Below are positions 8,974 to 21,548 of a stretch of 64,000 nt of DNA, piece after piece; positions within the stretch are counted from its first letter, which is position 1; each line of letters opens with the position of its first letter. The translations under genes were made by a program, and so were the position numbers. The stretch covers positions 16,394,094 to 16,458,093 of the forward strand of contig NC_092563.1 of the NCBI RefSeq assembly GCF_037975245.1, given 5' to 3'. The notes under the pieces are model-generated. The model was not told the origin of the DNA, made no database searches, and saw only the letters and a list, made by a program, of their open reading frames with translations. Source of the DNA: Apostichopus japonicus. Its lineage: Eukaryota; Echinodermata; Holothuroidea; Aspidochirotida; Stichopodidae.

Positions 8974-11850
8974 TGTTACAATGATGAACTTTAATCATGT
9001 GAATCATGGTTACTAAACTGAAAGCCGAAAATCATGAGAAAACATCTTTTAAGATATATTTTAATTACTATCACTGATGATATATCATGTGATTTTATTT
9101 CATGGTAAAAGTGCTTTTTATATTTTTACGCATATTTATTATATATTGACACGTGCAATAAAAAATTTAAGTTAAGAGAAAAAAATTAAACAACGTTTCG
9201 TAATGTCATTTTTGCTCTTATTGAAGTATTTAGGCTATATATCTTTACCATCTACTTTGGGATTAAGCACACAGATGTATTATACCCTATAAGACCATTC
9301 ACCTATTATTCCCTAGTAATAGTATTATTCCCTATAAGACCATTTTTGCTCTTATTGAATTATGTATATATGTTTACCATCTACTTTGGGGGACTAGAAG
9401 CACACAGATGTATTATACCCTACAAGACCATTCACGATAAATTAGCTTACCTACACTTGATGACGTCATTGGCAGTATGTTAGCATACAGAGTAACCAGG
9501 TACCTTGACGGGTTGTAGCGATCAGCCGCAGTTATAAGGATCATTGGTGTCAGTGAAGTCGGAAATAAATTCTTCAATTCGTGGTTTTGTTCAAAACAGT
9601 AACACAGAAGTAGGCCAAGCGAAAAACAGTGAAAGGGGAAACGTTCACGCAAACCCATCCCATACTTATTCAAACTTACAAACGCACAACGCATAAAAGC
9701 GCCAACTTGATTACTGAGGTTGTATGCCTGCTACCCCCACCCCCACCCCACCCCTACAATTTGAAGTGGCTTCAACAACCCCACGATTACACCTCCTTCA
9801 TTTGAAAATCCTGGATCCGGCCCTGGTACACTTTTGCGGGAAATCCTTTAGTGTCGCAATTCCAGTTTTATTCATTTCTCAATCACAAACATAGGCAGAG
9901 TGTTAGTTAATTCTTTAACAAATATCATTATAGAAGGCAAGGAATCCCTTTTAGGTATTTTAACATCTAATTGTACATCACTGAAGATCACACTCTCCTT
10001 TAATTTTGTAAAACAATAGTGTAAATGCCGCCTACATTTCAACTGCCATGAATTTTCAACCAACACATTTAGTTCAATTCCGTTCACTAATTAAGGAATA
10101 TTCGCCGAACAAACGTAGCTATGCACATATGCAACAAACATATAGCTTAACACAGGTTTACTCGTGAGCTAAATTAAAAATGTAAACTATAATGGACCTA
10201 ATAAGCATCCGTACATTTTTATCTCAGATTTTGAATTCTAATGTATTTATCTGATCATTTAATGACTTCTCAATTTCGTTTCATTTATAAATGAAAGAGT
10301 ATTGAAGAAAAATCACCAACCCTTTTTCTCGTACATTTTCACGTTAGGCTCTCTCGTACACAGTGAACAGTCGAAGATAACATTAGGTTCAAATATTCTC
10401 AAATAGTACCCCACAAGTCCATCTCAAACGTATACACACACAAACAGGTTTCTACGGTGTCCTATATATGCCATTTAGTTAATGAAAGCCCACATTGTCA
10501 TATGTATATGCTCTGTTTCTGTTCCATAATTTTGAATCGGTTTTCTACTATAATGGTTTCTTATTTAGTTGTTGGGTGTTCTTTTAGTTTAGGGTTGTTG
10601 GTGTCTTTCAAGGGGAAAACCCTGCAGAATGTGAACTCAAAACATACATTGGGTTATTACGTGAGTTCAAATGTGAACTTCAGTGGGAATGAGTTCCATG
10701 TTGTTTTGTAAGGTTTTTATTAAGTTAGTGAGGCTTACCAATTAAAGCTATTAAATTAGGTGATTTTTATAGTTGGTTTGTCTTCCTTGTCAGTTACATA
10801 CGTTAAAAACAATATGGTCATGTTTTACTTCTTTTTTTCGCCCTAACTTTGTGGTCCTGCTCATAAATCTAAAAAGGTGGAACCAACTTCAATTTCATGG
10901 CGCAAAAGTGAAAAAAAATGATAAAATCGTAAACATTAAGCAATCCATACTATCAACGAGGCCTGAGGCAGGAATAATTTTAACAAAAATATGATCACCC
11001 TTCACGAAACCATTTGGAGTAAAATAAAAATCATTAATACTGTATACAGTTCCAAATACATTTCTTATGGAGTTAAGTAAATTTCCGAACAATTAATTAA
11101 CAAAAAAAGAAGCTATATTTTGTCATTTTAATGGGTCTACAGACTAGGGCCAATGACATACCGCAAAGCGAAACTACTATTTTACCATCTTAAAAAATAA
11201 TATTAACAATAATAAGAACAAAATGTGAAATCGGGTTTTATGAGGTACCAGAAGGCCATGTTTTGTTACTGTAATTTAGTGTAATATCCCCTAAACATAT
11301 TTTTAACACCATATCAGAAATACGGAAAACCAGTTTCACAAAATGAACATATATTAATAAGAATGCCAATGCGTATACGCACAACTTGGTTTCTTCATTC
11401 AGTGTATACGAACGCGCTGAAGCTAATTTTACAGTCAAAAGCGTAAGTCTGAAGACGCGCGCGTGCACTGTTTGTGTGTAGGAAGTATCAGAGTTATCAA
11501 TCTAGCGCCTTCGACGCTATACATAATCTTTGGATGGATCATTGTACCACTTATCACAGAAATGGTACAGCGCCCAGAATAAGAAGTCTCTGGAAAAATG
11601 AGCATCAAATGCGTATGAATTTTGCGTGCGCTTTTTAAACGGACGTCTTTATTGTGGAACAACGCCTCAGTGCAGCTAATCCCTATACTTAATGTAATAT
11701 CGACAGGCAAATGCGCGCGTCTAAATTTTGTTGATCAAAATAGATTCACGCATTTTAAATGCACTAAACATGTTTTAATGTTCACTTCCATACATAATTT
11801 CATGTGACAGAACGGACACTTTGGGGCAGATCTAACTGTAATAATATGTA
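8974..11850. other. Spacer between kinase copies 2 and 3, no gene seen
   Basis: It holds the 3' UTR of copy 2 with AATAAA at 9,157-9,162 and a direct repeat of about 95 bp (about 9,202-9,303 and 9,341-9,437) that units A and the terminal flank lack. It also has a C-rich tract with the right half of the old hAT-like MITE (about 9,730-9,825) and AT-rich DNA matching unit C. Small open frames match unit C only because the DNA is duplicated. Confidence 0.7.
9157..9162 (+). promoter_or_regulatory. Polyadenylation signal AATAAA, kinase copy 2
   Basis: The hexamer lies about 185 nt after the stop codon, in the same ACACGTGC context as in the other copies. Confidence 0.6.
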
Positions 11851-11852
11851 AC

Positions 11853-12124
11853 GCTTCTCTTCGGATATCAAATCATGTTTTATCTTCAAGATTTATTAGA
11901 TTGGACATTTCTAGGTGCGCCAATGGATCAGTATTACGTAATAATTAAATGCAGTCAACTCTGCACTGTAGTGACCCATTGTTTCACCATAATGGAAGCT
12001 AACCATGGACCATGTTTACATCTAGTGATGTCAACATTACTTTACATTGCGAACAAAGCGATTTGTTTATCGAAAAACTACTTTCATCTTTTACGAGATT
12101 CCTTCATCTTCTTGGATAATATTG
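11853..12124 (+). other. Putative 5' leader exon, kinase copy 3
   Basis: Counterpart of 5,590-5,861, ending at the donor ATATTG|GTAAGT. The 5' end is not resolved. The frame from ATG 11,875 is open to the donor but is not compatible with the kinase frame after splicing. Confidence 0.3.
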
Positions 12125-12476
12125 GTAAGTTGGACACCCTATTTCTTAGAAGTTTCGTTTTCCAAAATGAATACAATAGTTATCGTCCTGTATAAAGTTT
12201 AGTTGTAGAATAAAAAGGGGAAAATTTACCTCCATTAATGTAGCTAGGCATCCGGTATATTGACAGTGGTATAGGGTACCATAGAGAGGTACGTTATCTT
12301 ATATTAAGTGCAAAGAAGTAAATATGTAAACGTTAAATCATCTCATATACGCAACTTTGGTAAGCTTTCGTCTGTCATAATAGAATAATAAAGTGACATT
12401 ACATTTTGCAAACACCCGATCATAATCATACTGCTCAGGTACTCACATATTCCCTGTTTATCGTTTTCAGTTTATC

Positions 12477-15400
12477 ATGGGAAGAAAACTTTTCAGAAGA
12501 AGACAAGTGAAGAACAAGCAGAACCGCCAACGAGGAAGGTACGTGATAACTCTTCATATTATTTGAGTGATTTTGTCAGTAATTCGATCGTTGATAATGA
12601 CGTAATCATATCAAATCTTGAGAGGTGCAGGGGAGGAGGTAGAAGAGTTCGTTTACCTCGAATTAGGAAAATCTCTTACTCTACCGATAGGACTAGAACT
12701 TCGCCCAATTAGAATTACATGTGAAAGAATGATCTTTAACAACCCACCCTCTGCTTCCCATTAGAGCATTATAGACTGCGAGATACAAACAAGGAAATTA
12801 CAATCTTCAAAAGATACATTTTTGTAATGAAATTGCTACTTTGACCTAAGCCTATCCTATACGCATGATCACATAATTGTATATATTCTGTAGTAAATTG
12901 TACAATTCATTATTTTAGTAGATCTTGGTGATTGTTGGACTTTAAACAACTTAACCTAATTGTAAATCACTTAAAGGACTTTTATAACCATCTCTTTTGC
13001 AAAGTAGTACAATTTTAAGATTTAGTTAAATTTGCGACTCTTTTCAAACTTATTTCAACCTGAGGAAAACAATATATCTTTAAGATCTTACAATTTAACA
13101 TATTTAACGTCCACAGACGTTCAACTTTGAACACGATCTTCTGGTGGTTCGCTTGTTTGAGGTCTTCAGAGCAAGATGGTACCTCCACTGATGTATCCCA
13201 GAATGCATCTACCATTGACTCATACACGTCATCTGGAGGTTCCTGCTCTGTCAGTGATAGTGAAATTATCAAAGCCGATCATCCAAGTGACGTCACTATC
13301 TCAATTGACGATCCCTGCACGGGATCCCAGCTAAGGTGTGTAATAGTCACAAGTAATTTCAATCTAAGGAGCTGCTTTGTCCAATGGCAGAACCACATGA
13401 CTTATCCCCTCCCTACCCCCTCCCCCACCCCCACCCCAATCCCAACCACTCCCACGTAACTTCCATCCTTCCTATAAACTATAAAAGCCGTTATTTCATT
13501 CTTCTTCTTTTTTAGCTTTAGAAACATTAGATGTAAGATCTAAATTAAAGTTTATGCTTTACTGATATTAATTCATAACCACTGATGATCAAAACAGAAA
13601 CAACGTTGGCTATAATAGAAATGTTTAATCAACAAAATACATTGATTTAGGACAATTATAGGCTAGGTTTGAATAATCGTTTAATATATGAATATGTGTA
13701 TTAGTTCATTGTACTGAAGGAAACGTTGTTTTGAATGTGTTATTGCAGGCGCGTAGCCGGGAATTTGCCAAGGGAGGGGCGAAACTGTAGATTCGGCATT
13801 GAAAACTATCTAAGCGTAGCGCCACCATGATTGGCGCGAAGCGTTGAAGAAAATTTTGGCTTAGAATGCCTCCCAGATCGCTGGAAAAGGCACTTCCCAG
13901 GCCTTGTAAGTTGCATCTTAGCATTTTCTCTTTTGAAAATACTAGCGATATCATAAAAACACTAAAAAAAAAAAATTATGCTCAAGGGGGGGGGCGGCTG
14001 CCCCCTTCGCCCCCCCCCCCCCCCCTTGGCTACGCGCCTGTGTTATTGTCGATATCTCTCTCTTTGTAAACCATCTTTCGCTTCATAACAAGTTCAGCTG
14101 TATGGGTAGAAAGTGAGGGGCAGGAGGTAGGGGAAGCGGCAATTTTCAACAGAATATGAAAGGCTAACCTATATGTTGGTTACTTTTGGTAACGCGATGG
14201 TACGAACACGAAGACTTTTGTCACTTTGACCGCCCCAACCAAGTCAATGGTGAATTCACGAAGAAGTCATTCTGTATATGGTCAAATACTTCCGTCAAAA
14301 ATATCTTTCAAATAGCTATACAATAAGAATTGTTTATTACTCCTCAGCTCACAAGACACTAAATCCAGTGATGAGCTTCACGTATCCTCTGTCTGTGAGA
14401 GGATGGGACTTTCTAATGTTCCCTACATCCCTCCAAGAGATCTGGAAGAGGTCGAGGATGAGTGGGGTATGCCCATCTTTCTAGGAGGAGGTGGTAATGG
14501 GGCTGTACAACTGATGAGAATCAAACCAACTCAAGTACTTTGTGCAGTCAAGACTCAGTACAAACATCTGAATGAAGAAACTGCCGGTCAGGTGAATAAA
14601 CCTATAACTCATTTACATTATAACTAAATTTGTAGTTATGATATACGTAAATTTGAAATTAAAGCAGCTGTTTTTCTTTTTATTTCACCATATATTATTT
14701 TTATATTAGCTTGATTATGACTTTCCAGAATTTCAGTTAAAACTCTGTCTTATTGCAGCAAGAATTTGATAGAAATTTGCTTTTTGGTTTGTTTAGCATT
14801 TTGTGGCTTTCATATTTGTATGGTATTATTTTCCTCTCTTTTTCAGAACTTTGCAAGCGAGGTGAGAGTTTTGAAAGCATTACAAGGCTTACAGTGCATT
14901 CCAACATTTTTCGGCGTCACTTTGCCACAAGACGATGGACCTTTTCCCGCCATAGTGCAAGAGTTCGTCAGAAACGGTCAATCGTACACTGCAACGTCAC
15001 TCTATGATGCCACAGAAAAGTGTCTTATCACAAAAGATAATTATTTACAGGTGGCGATGGATATCTGTTTGGCTCTGAGGGACATGCACGACAGATATTG
15101 GTTGCATTGTGACATCAAATCGGACAACATTATGTTGCAGACATCGAGTGTCGCACACGACACTGAGAACCTCTGGGATGACGTCGACAGCGTTGCATCA
15201 TGGGAACCAACTCAGGACATATATCCTACTGAGTCAAATCCAAACTTCAAAATTAAATTGATTGATTTTGGATTGACATTAAACATGAGTGATCAAGAAC
15301 AATATTTAAAATTCACCGACGAAAGACAAGCCGAGGTGTTGAAGAACTCCATTCATGTTGCACCGGAAGTAATCACAGGTCAAAGGCCATTCAGCAAAGC

Positions 15401-15572
15401 TTCTGATGTATTTTCCATCGGCCGCGTCCTGAAAGACCTGAGTGTCGTCGGAGACGACTTTCTGATGCGTCTTGGAGATCAATGTATGAAACCTAATCCA
15501 GATGAAAGACCAAAACTGGATGACGTCATAGATATTATAAATGGCAGGATACAGAGTGTGAAGATACCTTAA
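12477..15572 (+). CDS. Tandem protein kinase copy 3 (non-RD, 416 residues)
   Basis: Coding exons: 12477-12538, 13117-13335, 14348-14591 and 14847-15572, with the same lengths and phases as copies 2 and 4, giving 416 residues. The third donor is GTGAAT rather than GTAAAT, and the second is GTGTGT; both are acceptable. The landmarks are kept: glycine loop 140-145, Lys162, Glu180, H-C-D-I-K-S-D-N at 262-269, D-F-G at 315-317, A-P-E at 347-349 and Arg396. Distinctive residues are Arg for Gly at 124 (P-P-R-D), Asp for Ser just before the catalytic loop (M-H-D-R-Y-W) and Gly for Val near the C-terminus (I-N-G-R). Intron 3 is enlarged by a 295-bp hAT MITE. By shared intron changes (5-bp loss upstream of the last exon, CTGTCT..TTGCAG) this copy is sister to copy 4. 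Confidence 0.85.
13746..14040. mobile_element. Young hAT-type MITE in intron 3 of kinase copy 3
   Basis: The 295-bp element has perfect 13-bp terminal inverted repeats, CAGGCGCGTAGCC and GGCTACGCGCCTG. Exact 8-bp target duplications TGTTATTG flank it at 13,738-13,745 and 14,041-14,048. The 8-bp duplication and CAG..CTG ends are hallmarks of hAT elements. It has no transposase. The interior has G-rich and C-rich runs (13,986-14,025) able to pair with each other. Copy 2 shows the equivalent empty site near 7,440; copy 4 has a deletion over it. Confidence 0.9.
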
Positions 15573-18475
15573 TGTTACAATGATGAGCTTTAATCATGTG
15601 AATCATGGTTACTAAACTGAAAGCCGAAAATCATGAGAAAACATCTTTTAAGACATATTTTAATTACTATCACTGATGATATATCATGTGATTTTATTTC
15701 ATGGTAAAAGTGCTTTTTATATTTTTACTCATATTTATTATATTTTGACACGTGCAATAAAAAATTAAACAACGTTTCGTAATGTCATTTTTGCTCTTAT
15801 TGAAGTATTTAGGCTATATATCTTTACCATCTACTTTGGGATTAAGCACATAGATGTATTATACCCTATAAGACCATTCACCTATTATTCCCTAGTAATA
15901 GTATTATTCCCTATAAGACCATTTTTGCTCTTATTGAATTATGTATATATGTTTACCATCTACTTTGGGGGACTATAAGCACACAGATGTATTATACCCT
16001 ACAAGACCATTCACGATAAATTAGCTTACCTACACTTGATGACGTCATTGGCAGTATGTTAGCATACAGAGTAACCAGGTACCTTGACGGGTTGTACCGA
16101 TCAGCCGCAGTTATAATGATCATTGGTGTCAGTGAAGTCGGAAATAAATTCTTCAATTCGTGGTTTTGTTCAAAACAGTAACACAGAAGTAGGCCAAGCG
16201 AAAAACAGTGAAAGGGGGAAACGTTCACGCAAACCCATCCCATACTTATTCAAACTTACAAACGCACAACGCATAAAAGCGCCAACTTGATTACTGAGGT
16301 TGTATGCCTGCTACCCCCACCCCCACCCCACCCCTACAATTTGAAGTGGCTTCAACAACCCCACGATTACACCTCCTTCATTTGAAAATCCTGGATCCGG
16401 CCCTGGTACACTTTTGCGGGAAATCCTTTAGTGTCGCAATTCCAGTTTTATTCATTTCTCAATCACAAACATAGGCAGAGTGTTAGTAAATTCTTTAACA
16501 AATATCATTATAGAAGGCAAGGAATCCCTTTTAGGTATTTTAACATCTAATTGTACATCACTGAAGATCACACTCTCCTTTAATTTTGTAAAGCAATAGT
16601 GTAAATGCCGCCTACATTTCAACTGACATGAATTTTCAACCAACACATTTAGTTCAATTCCGTTCACTAATTAAGGAATATTCGCCGAACAAACGTAGCT
16701 ATGCACATATGCAACAAACATATAGCTTAACAGGGTTACTCGTGAGCTAAATTAAAAATGTAAACTATAATGGACATAATAAGCATCCGTACAGACATCG
16801 TTTTTCCGATTATATTCCATTTCCATGACAATGTTTCTTCCATTTTTATCTTAGATTTTTAATTCTAATGTATTTATCTGATCATTTAATGACTTCTCAA
16901 TTTCGTTACATTTATAAATGAAAGAGTATTGAAGAAAAATCACCAACCCTTTTTCTCGTACATTTTCACGTTAGGCTCTCTCGTACACAGTGAACAGTCG
17001 AAGATAACATTAGGTTCAAATATTCTCAAATAGTACCCCACAAGTCCATCTCAAACGTATACACACACAAACAGGTTTCTACGGTGTCCTATATATGCCA
17101 TTTAGTTAATGAAAGCCCACATTGTCATATGTATATGCTCTGTTTCTGTTCCATAATTTTGAATCGGTTTTCTACTATAATGTTTTCTTATTTAGTTGTT
17201 GGGTGTTCTTTTAGTTTAGGGTTGTTGGTGTTTTTCAAGGGGAAAACCCTGCAGATTGTGAACTCAAAACATACATTGGGTTATTACGTGAGTTCAAATG
17301 TGAACTTCAGTGGGAATGAGTTCCATGTTGTTTTGTAAGGTTTTTATTAAGTTAGTGAGGCTTACCAATTAAAGCTATTAAATTAGGTGATTTTTATAGT
17401 TGGTTTGTCTTCCTTGTCAGTTACATACGTTAAAAACAATATGGTCATGTTTTACTCCTTTTTTCGCCCTAACTTTGTGGTCCTGCTCATAAATCTAAAA
17501 AGGTGGAACCAACTTCAATTTCATGGCGCAAAAGTGAAAAAAAAATGATAAAATCGTAAACATTAAGCAATCCATACTATCAACGAGGCCTGAGGCAGTA
17601 ATAATTTTAACAAAAATATGATCAACCTTCACGAAACCATTTGGAGTAAAATAAAAATCATTAATATTGTATACAGTTCCAAATACATTTCTTATGGAGT
17701 TAAGTAAATTTCCGAACAATTAATTAACAAAAAAAGAAGCTATATTTGTCATTTTAATGGGTCTACAGACTAGGGCCAATGACATACCGCAAAGCGAAAC
17801 TACTATTTTACCATCTTAAAAAATAATATTAACAATAATAAGAACAAAATGTGAAATCGGGTTTTATGAGGTACCAGAAGGCCATGTTTTGTTACTGTAA
17901 TTAAGTGTAATATCCCCTAAACATATTTTTAACACCATATCAGAAATACGGAAAACCAGTTTCACAAAATGAACAAATATTAATAAGAATGTCAATGCGT
18001 ATACGCACAACTTGGTTTCTTCATTCAGTGTATACGAACGCGCTGAAGCTAATTTTACAGTCAAAAGCGTAAGTCTGAAGACGCGCGCGTGCACTGTTTG
18101 TGTGTAGGAAGTATCAGAGTTATCAATCTAGCGCCTTCGACGCTATACATAATCTTTGGATGGATCATTGTACCACTTATCACAGAAATGGTACAGCGCC
18201 CAGAATAAGAAGTCTCTGGAAAAATGCGCATCAAATGCGTATGAATTTTGCGTGCGCTTTTTAAACGGACGTCTTTATTGTGGAACAACGCCTCAGTGCA
18301 GCTAATCCCTATACTTAATGTAATATCGACAGGCAAATGCGCGCGTCTAAATTTTGTTGATCAAAATAGATTCACGCATTTTAAATGCACTAAACATGTT
18401 TTAATGTTCACTTCCATACATAATTTCATGTGACAGAACGGACACTTTGGGGCAGATCTAACTGTAATAATATGT
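15573..18475. other. Spacer between kinase copies 3 and 4, no gene seen
   Basis: It holds the 3' UTR with AATAAA at 15,756-15,761 and the internal direct repeat of about 95 bp (about 15,780-15,880 and 15,919-16,014). It also has the C-rich tract with the MITE remnant (about 16,313-16,405) and AT-rich spacer. No conserved coding exon was found. Confidence 0.7.
15756..15761 (+). promoter_or_regulatory. Polyadenylation signal AATAAA, kinase copy 3
   Basis: The hexamer lies about 185 nt after the stop codon, directly after ACACGTGC. Confidence 0.6.
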
Positions 18476-18478
18476 AAC

Positions 18479-18747
18479 GCTTCTCTTCGGATATCAAATC
18501 ATGTTTTATCTTCAAGATTTAGATTGGACATTTCTAGGTGCGCCAATGGATCAGTATTACGTAATAATTAAATGCAGTCAACTCTGCACTGTAGTGACCC
18601 ATTGTTTCACCATAATGGAAGCTAACCATGGACCATGTTTACATCTAGTGATGTCAACATTACTTTACATTGCGAACAAAGCGATTTGTTTATCGAAAAA
18701 CTACTTTCATCTTTTACGAGATTCCTTCATCTTCTTGGATAATATTG
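18479..18747 (+). other. Putative 5' leader exon, kinase copy 4
   Basis: Counterpart of the leaders of copies 2 and 3, ending at the donor ATATTG|GTAAGT. It carries a 3-bp in-frame deletion in the ATG 18,501 frame relative to copy 3. That alone does not show translation. Confidence 0.3.
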
Positions 18748-19099
18748 GTAAGTTGGACACCCTATTTCTTAGAAGTTTCGTTTTCGAATATGAATACAAT
18801 AGTTATCGTCCTGTATAAAGTTTAGATGTAGAATAAAAAGGGGAAAATTTACCTCCATTAATGTAGCTAGGCATCCGGTATATTGACAGTGGTATAGGGT
18901 ACCATAGAGAGGTACGTTATCTTATATTAAGTGCAAAGAAGTAAATATGTAAACGTTAAATCATCTCATATACGCAACTTTGGTAAGCTTTCGTCTGTCC
19001 TAATAGAATAATAAAGTAACATCACGTTTGCTTACACCCGATCATAATCATAATGCTCAGGTACTCACATATTCCCTGTTTGTCGTTTTTTAGTTTATC

Positions 19100-21548
19100 A
19101 TGGGAAGAAAACTTTTCAGAAGAAGACAAGTGAAGAACAAGCAGAACCGCCAACGAGGAAGGTACGTGATAACTCTGTATATTATATTTAGTGATTATTG
19201 TCACAAAATCGATAGTGGATAATGAAGTAATCATATCAAATATTAAGAGGAGCAGGGGAGGAGGTATAGAAGAGCCTATAGAATTAGGAAAATCTCTTAA
19301 TATACCGATAGGACTAGAACTTCGCCCAATTAGAATTACAAGTGAAATATTCCTCTTTAACCACCCTCTGCTTCCCCTTTTGAGCAGTATAGACTGCGAG
19401 ATACAAACAAGGAAATTACAATCTTCAAAAGTTACATTTTTGTTGTGAAAATTGCTACTTTGACCTATAAGTCTATCCTATACGCATGATCACAGAATTA
19501 TATATGTATATATTTTGTAATAAATTGTACAATTCATTATTTTAGTAGATCTTGGTGAAATTGGACTTTAAACAACTTAACCTGATTGTGAATCCCTTAA
19601 AGGACTTTTATAACCATCTCTTTTCCAAAGTTATACAATTTTAAGTTTTAGTTAAAGTTGCGACTCTTTTCAAACTAATTTCAACCTGAGGAAACAATAT
19701 ATTTTTGAAGATACATATTTAACTTCCACAGACGTTCAACTTTGAACAAGATCTTCTGGTGGTTCGCTTGTTTGAGGTCTTCAGAGCAAGATGGTACCTC
19801 CACTGATGTATCCCAGGATGCATCTACCATTGACTCATATACGTCATCTGGAGGTTCCTGTTCTGTCAGTGATAGTGAAATTATCAAAGCCGATCATCCA
19901 AGTGACGTCACTATCTCCATTGACGATCCCTGCACTGGATCCTATCTAAGGTATGTAATAGTCGTATGTATTTTAAATCTAAAGGAGCTTTTGTTTCCGA
20001 AGGATGAAGCACATGACTAACCTCCTCCCCCCCCCCCCCACCCCCACCCAACCGCAACCACTCCCATGTAACTTCTATCCTTCCTTTAAACTAGAAAAGC
20101 CGTTATTTCACATTTCAACAGAATATGAAAGGGTAACCTATCTGTTGGCTAATTTTGGTAACGTGACGGTATACGAGCACGAAGACTTTTGTCACTTTGA
20201 CCGCCTCAAACAAGTCAATGGTGAATTCATGAAGAATATATACATGCTGTATATGGTCAAATACTTCCGTCAAAAATATCTTTCAAATAGCTACACAATA
20301 AGAATTGTTTATTACTCCTCAGCTCACAAGACACTAAATCTAGTGATGAGCTTTACGTCTCCTCTGTCTGTGAGAGGATGGGACTTTCTAATGTTCCCTA
20401 CATCCCTCCAGGAGATCTGGAAGAGGTTGAGGATGAGTGGGGTATGCCTATATTTCTAGGAGGAGGTGGTAATGGGGCTGTACAACTGATGAGAATCAAA
20501 TCAACTCAAGTACTTTGTGCAGTCAAGACACAGTACAAACATCTCAATGAAGAAACTGCCGGTCAGGTAAATAAACCATATAACTCATTTACATTATAAT
20601 TAAATTTGTAGTTATGATATACGTAAATTTGAAATTAAAGCAGCTGTTTTTCTTTTTATTTCACCATATATTATTTTTATATTAGCTTGATTATGACTTT
20701 CCAGAATTTCAGTTAAAACTCTGTCTAATTGCAGCAAGAATATGATAGAAATTTGCTTTTTGGTTTGTTTAGCATTTTGTGGCTTTCATATTTGTATGGT
20801 ATTATTTTCCTCTCTTTTTCAGAACTTTGCAAGCGAGGTGAGAGTTTTGAAAGCATTACAAGGCTTACAGTGCATTCCAACATTTTTCGGCGTCACTTTG
20901 CCACAAGACGATGGACCTTTTCCCGCCATAGTGCAAGAGTTCGTCAGAAACGGTCAATCGTACACTGCAACGTCACTCTATGATGCCACAGAAAAGTGTC
21001 TTATCACAAAAGATAATTATTTACAGGTGGCGATTGATATCTGTTTGGCTCTGAGGGACATGCACTCCAGATATTGGTTGCATTGTGACATCAAATCGGA
21101 CAACATTATGTTGCAGACATCGAGTGTCGCACACGACACTGTGAACCTCTGGGATGACGTCGACAGCGTTGCATCATGGGAACCAACTCAGGACATATAT
21201 CCTACTGAGTCAAATCCAAACTTCAAAATTAAATTGATTGATTTTGGTTTGACATTAAACATGAATGATCAAGAACAATATTTAAAATTCACCGACGAAA
21301 GACAAGCCGAGGTGTTGAAGAACTCCATTCATGTTGCACCGGAAGTAATCACAGGTCAAAGGCCATTCAGCAAAGCTTCTGATGTATTTTCCATCGGCCG
21401 CGTCCTGAAAGACCTGAGTGTCGTCGGAGACGACTTTCTGTTGAGTCTTGGAGATCAATGTATGAAACTAAATCCAGATGAAAGACCAAAACTGGATGAC
21501 GTCATAGACATTATAAATGTCAGGATACAGAGTGTGAAGAAACCTTAA
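19100..21548 (+). CDS. Tandem protein kinase copy 4 (non-RD, 416 residues)
   Basis: Coding exons: 19100-19161, 19732-19950, 20323-20566 and 20823-21548, joining in phases 2, 2 and 0 to 416 residues. Order of parts: basic N-terminus (1-27), aromatic patch I-F-W-W-F-A-C-L (28-35), acidic/serine-rich linker (36-132), then the kinase domain with G-G-G-G-N-G, A-V-K Lys162, Glu180, H-C-D-I-K-S-D-N, D-F-G and A-P-E. In the C-lobe, Ser and Leu replace Arg and Pro of the other copies (L-L-S-L-G-D and M-K-L-N-P). In the last exon nine codons differ from copy 3 by amino acid and two are silent (hand count). ATG 19,100 is chosen because it opens the exon that joins in frame and the same start serves the other full copies. 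The intron before the second coding exon has a weaker acceptor, TTTTTTAG instead of TTTTCAG. Confidence 0.85.

Larger units (their letters stand above)
8974..15572 (+). repeat. Tandem segmental duplication, unit B (copy 2 3' flank through copy 3)
   Basis: This 6.6 kb unit is nearly identical to unit C over its whole spacer. It lacks a segment of about 60 bp (junction near 10,214) that units A (about 2,558-2,618) and C (about 16,791-16,850) keep, so it has its own deletion. It carries the hAT MITE at 13,746-14,040, which C lacks. It shares with C an internal direct repeat in the 3' flank. Confidence 0.85.
15573..21548 (+). repeat. Tandem segmental duplication, unit C (copy 3 3' flank through copy 4)
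   Basis: The shortest unit, about 6.0 kb. Its spacer closely matches unit B. It lacks most of intron 3 present in copies 2 and 3: the intron is 372 bp, with the junction near 20,110. Homology to the array continues past the stop of copy 4 to about 21,985 and then ends. That trailing flank resembles the flank of copy 1 (a CGCATATTGCGCG block), not the flanks of copies 2 and 3, as expected if B and C arose by duplicating a flank-plus-gene block. Confidence 0.85.

Noticed and set aside
14759-14788. Possible microexon after TTGCAG (CAAGAATTTGATAG..) between the last two kinase exons
   Set aside because: No donor there leaves phase 0, which the flanking exons need. The join without it is already complete.
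18501-18747. Leader frame as the true N-terminus of the kinase
   Set aside because: Splicing to the next exon puts it in another frame that stops within the third exon.
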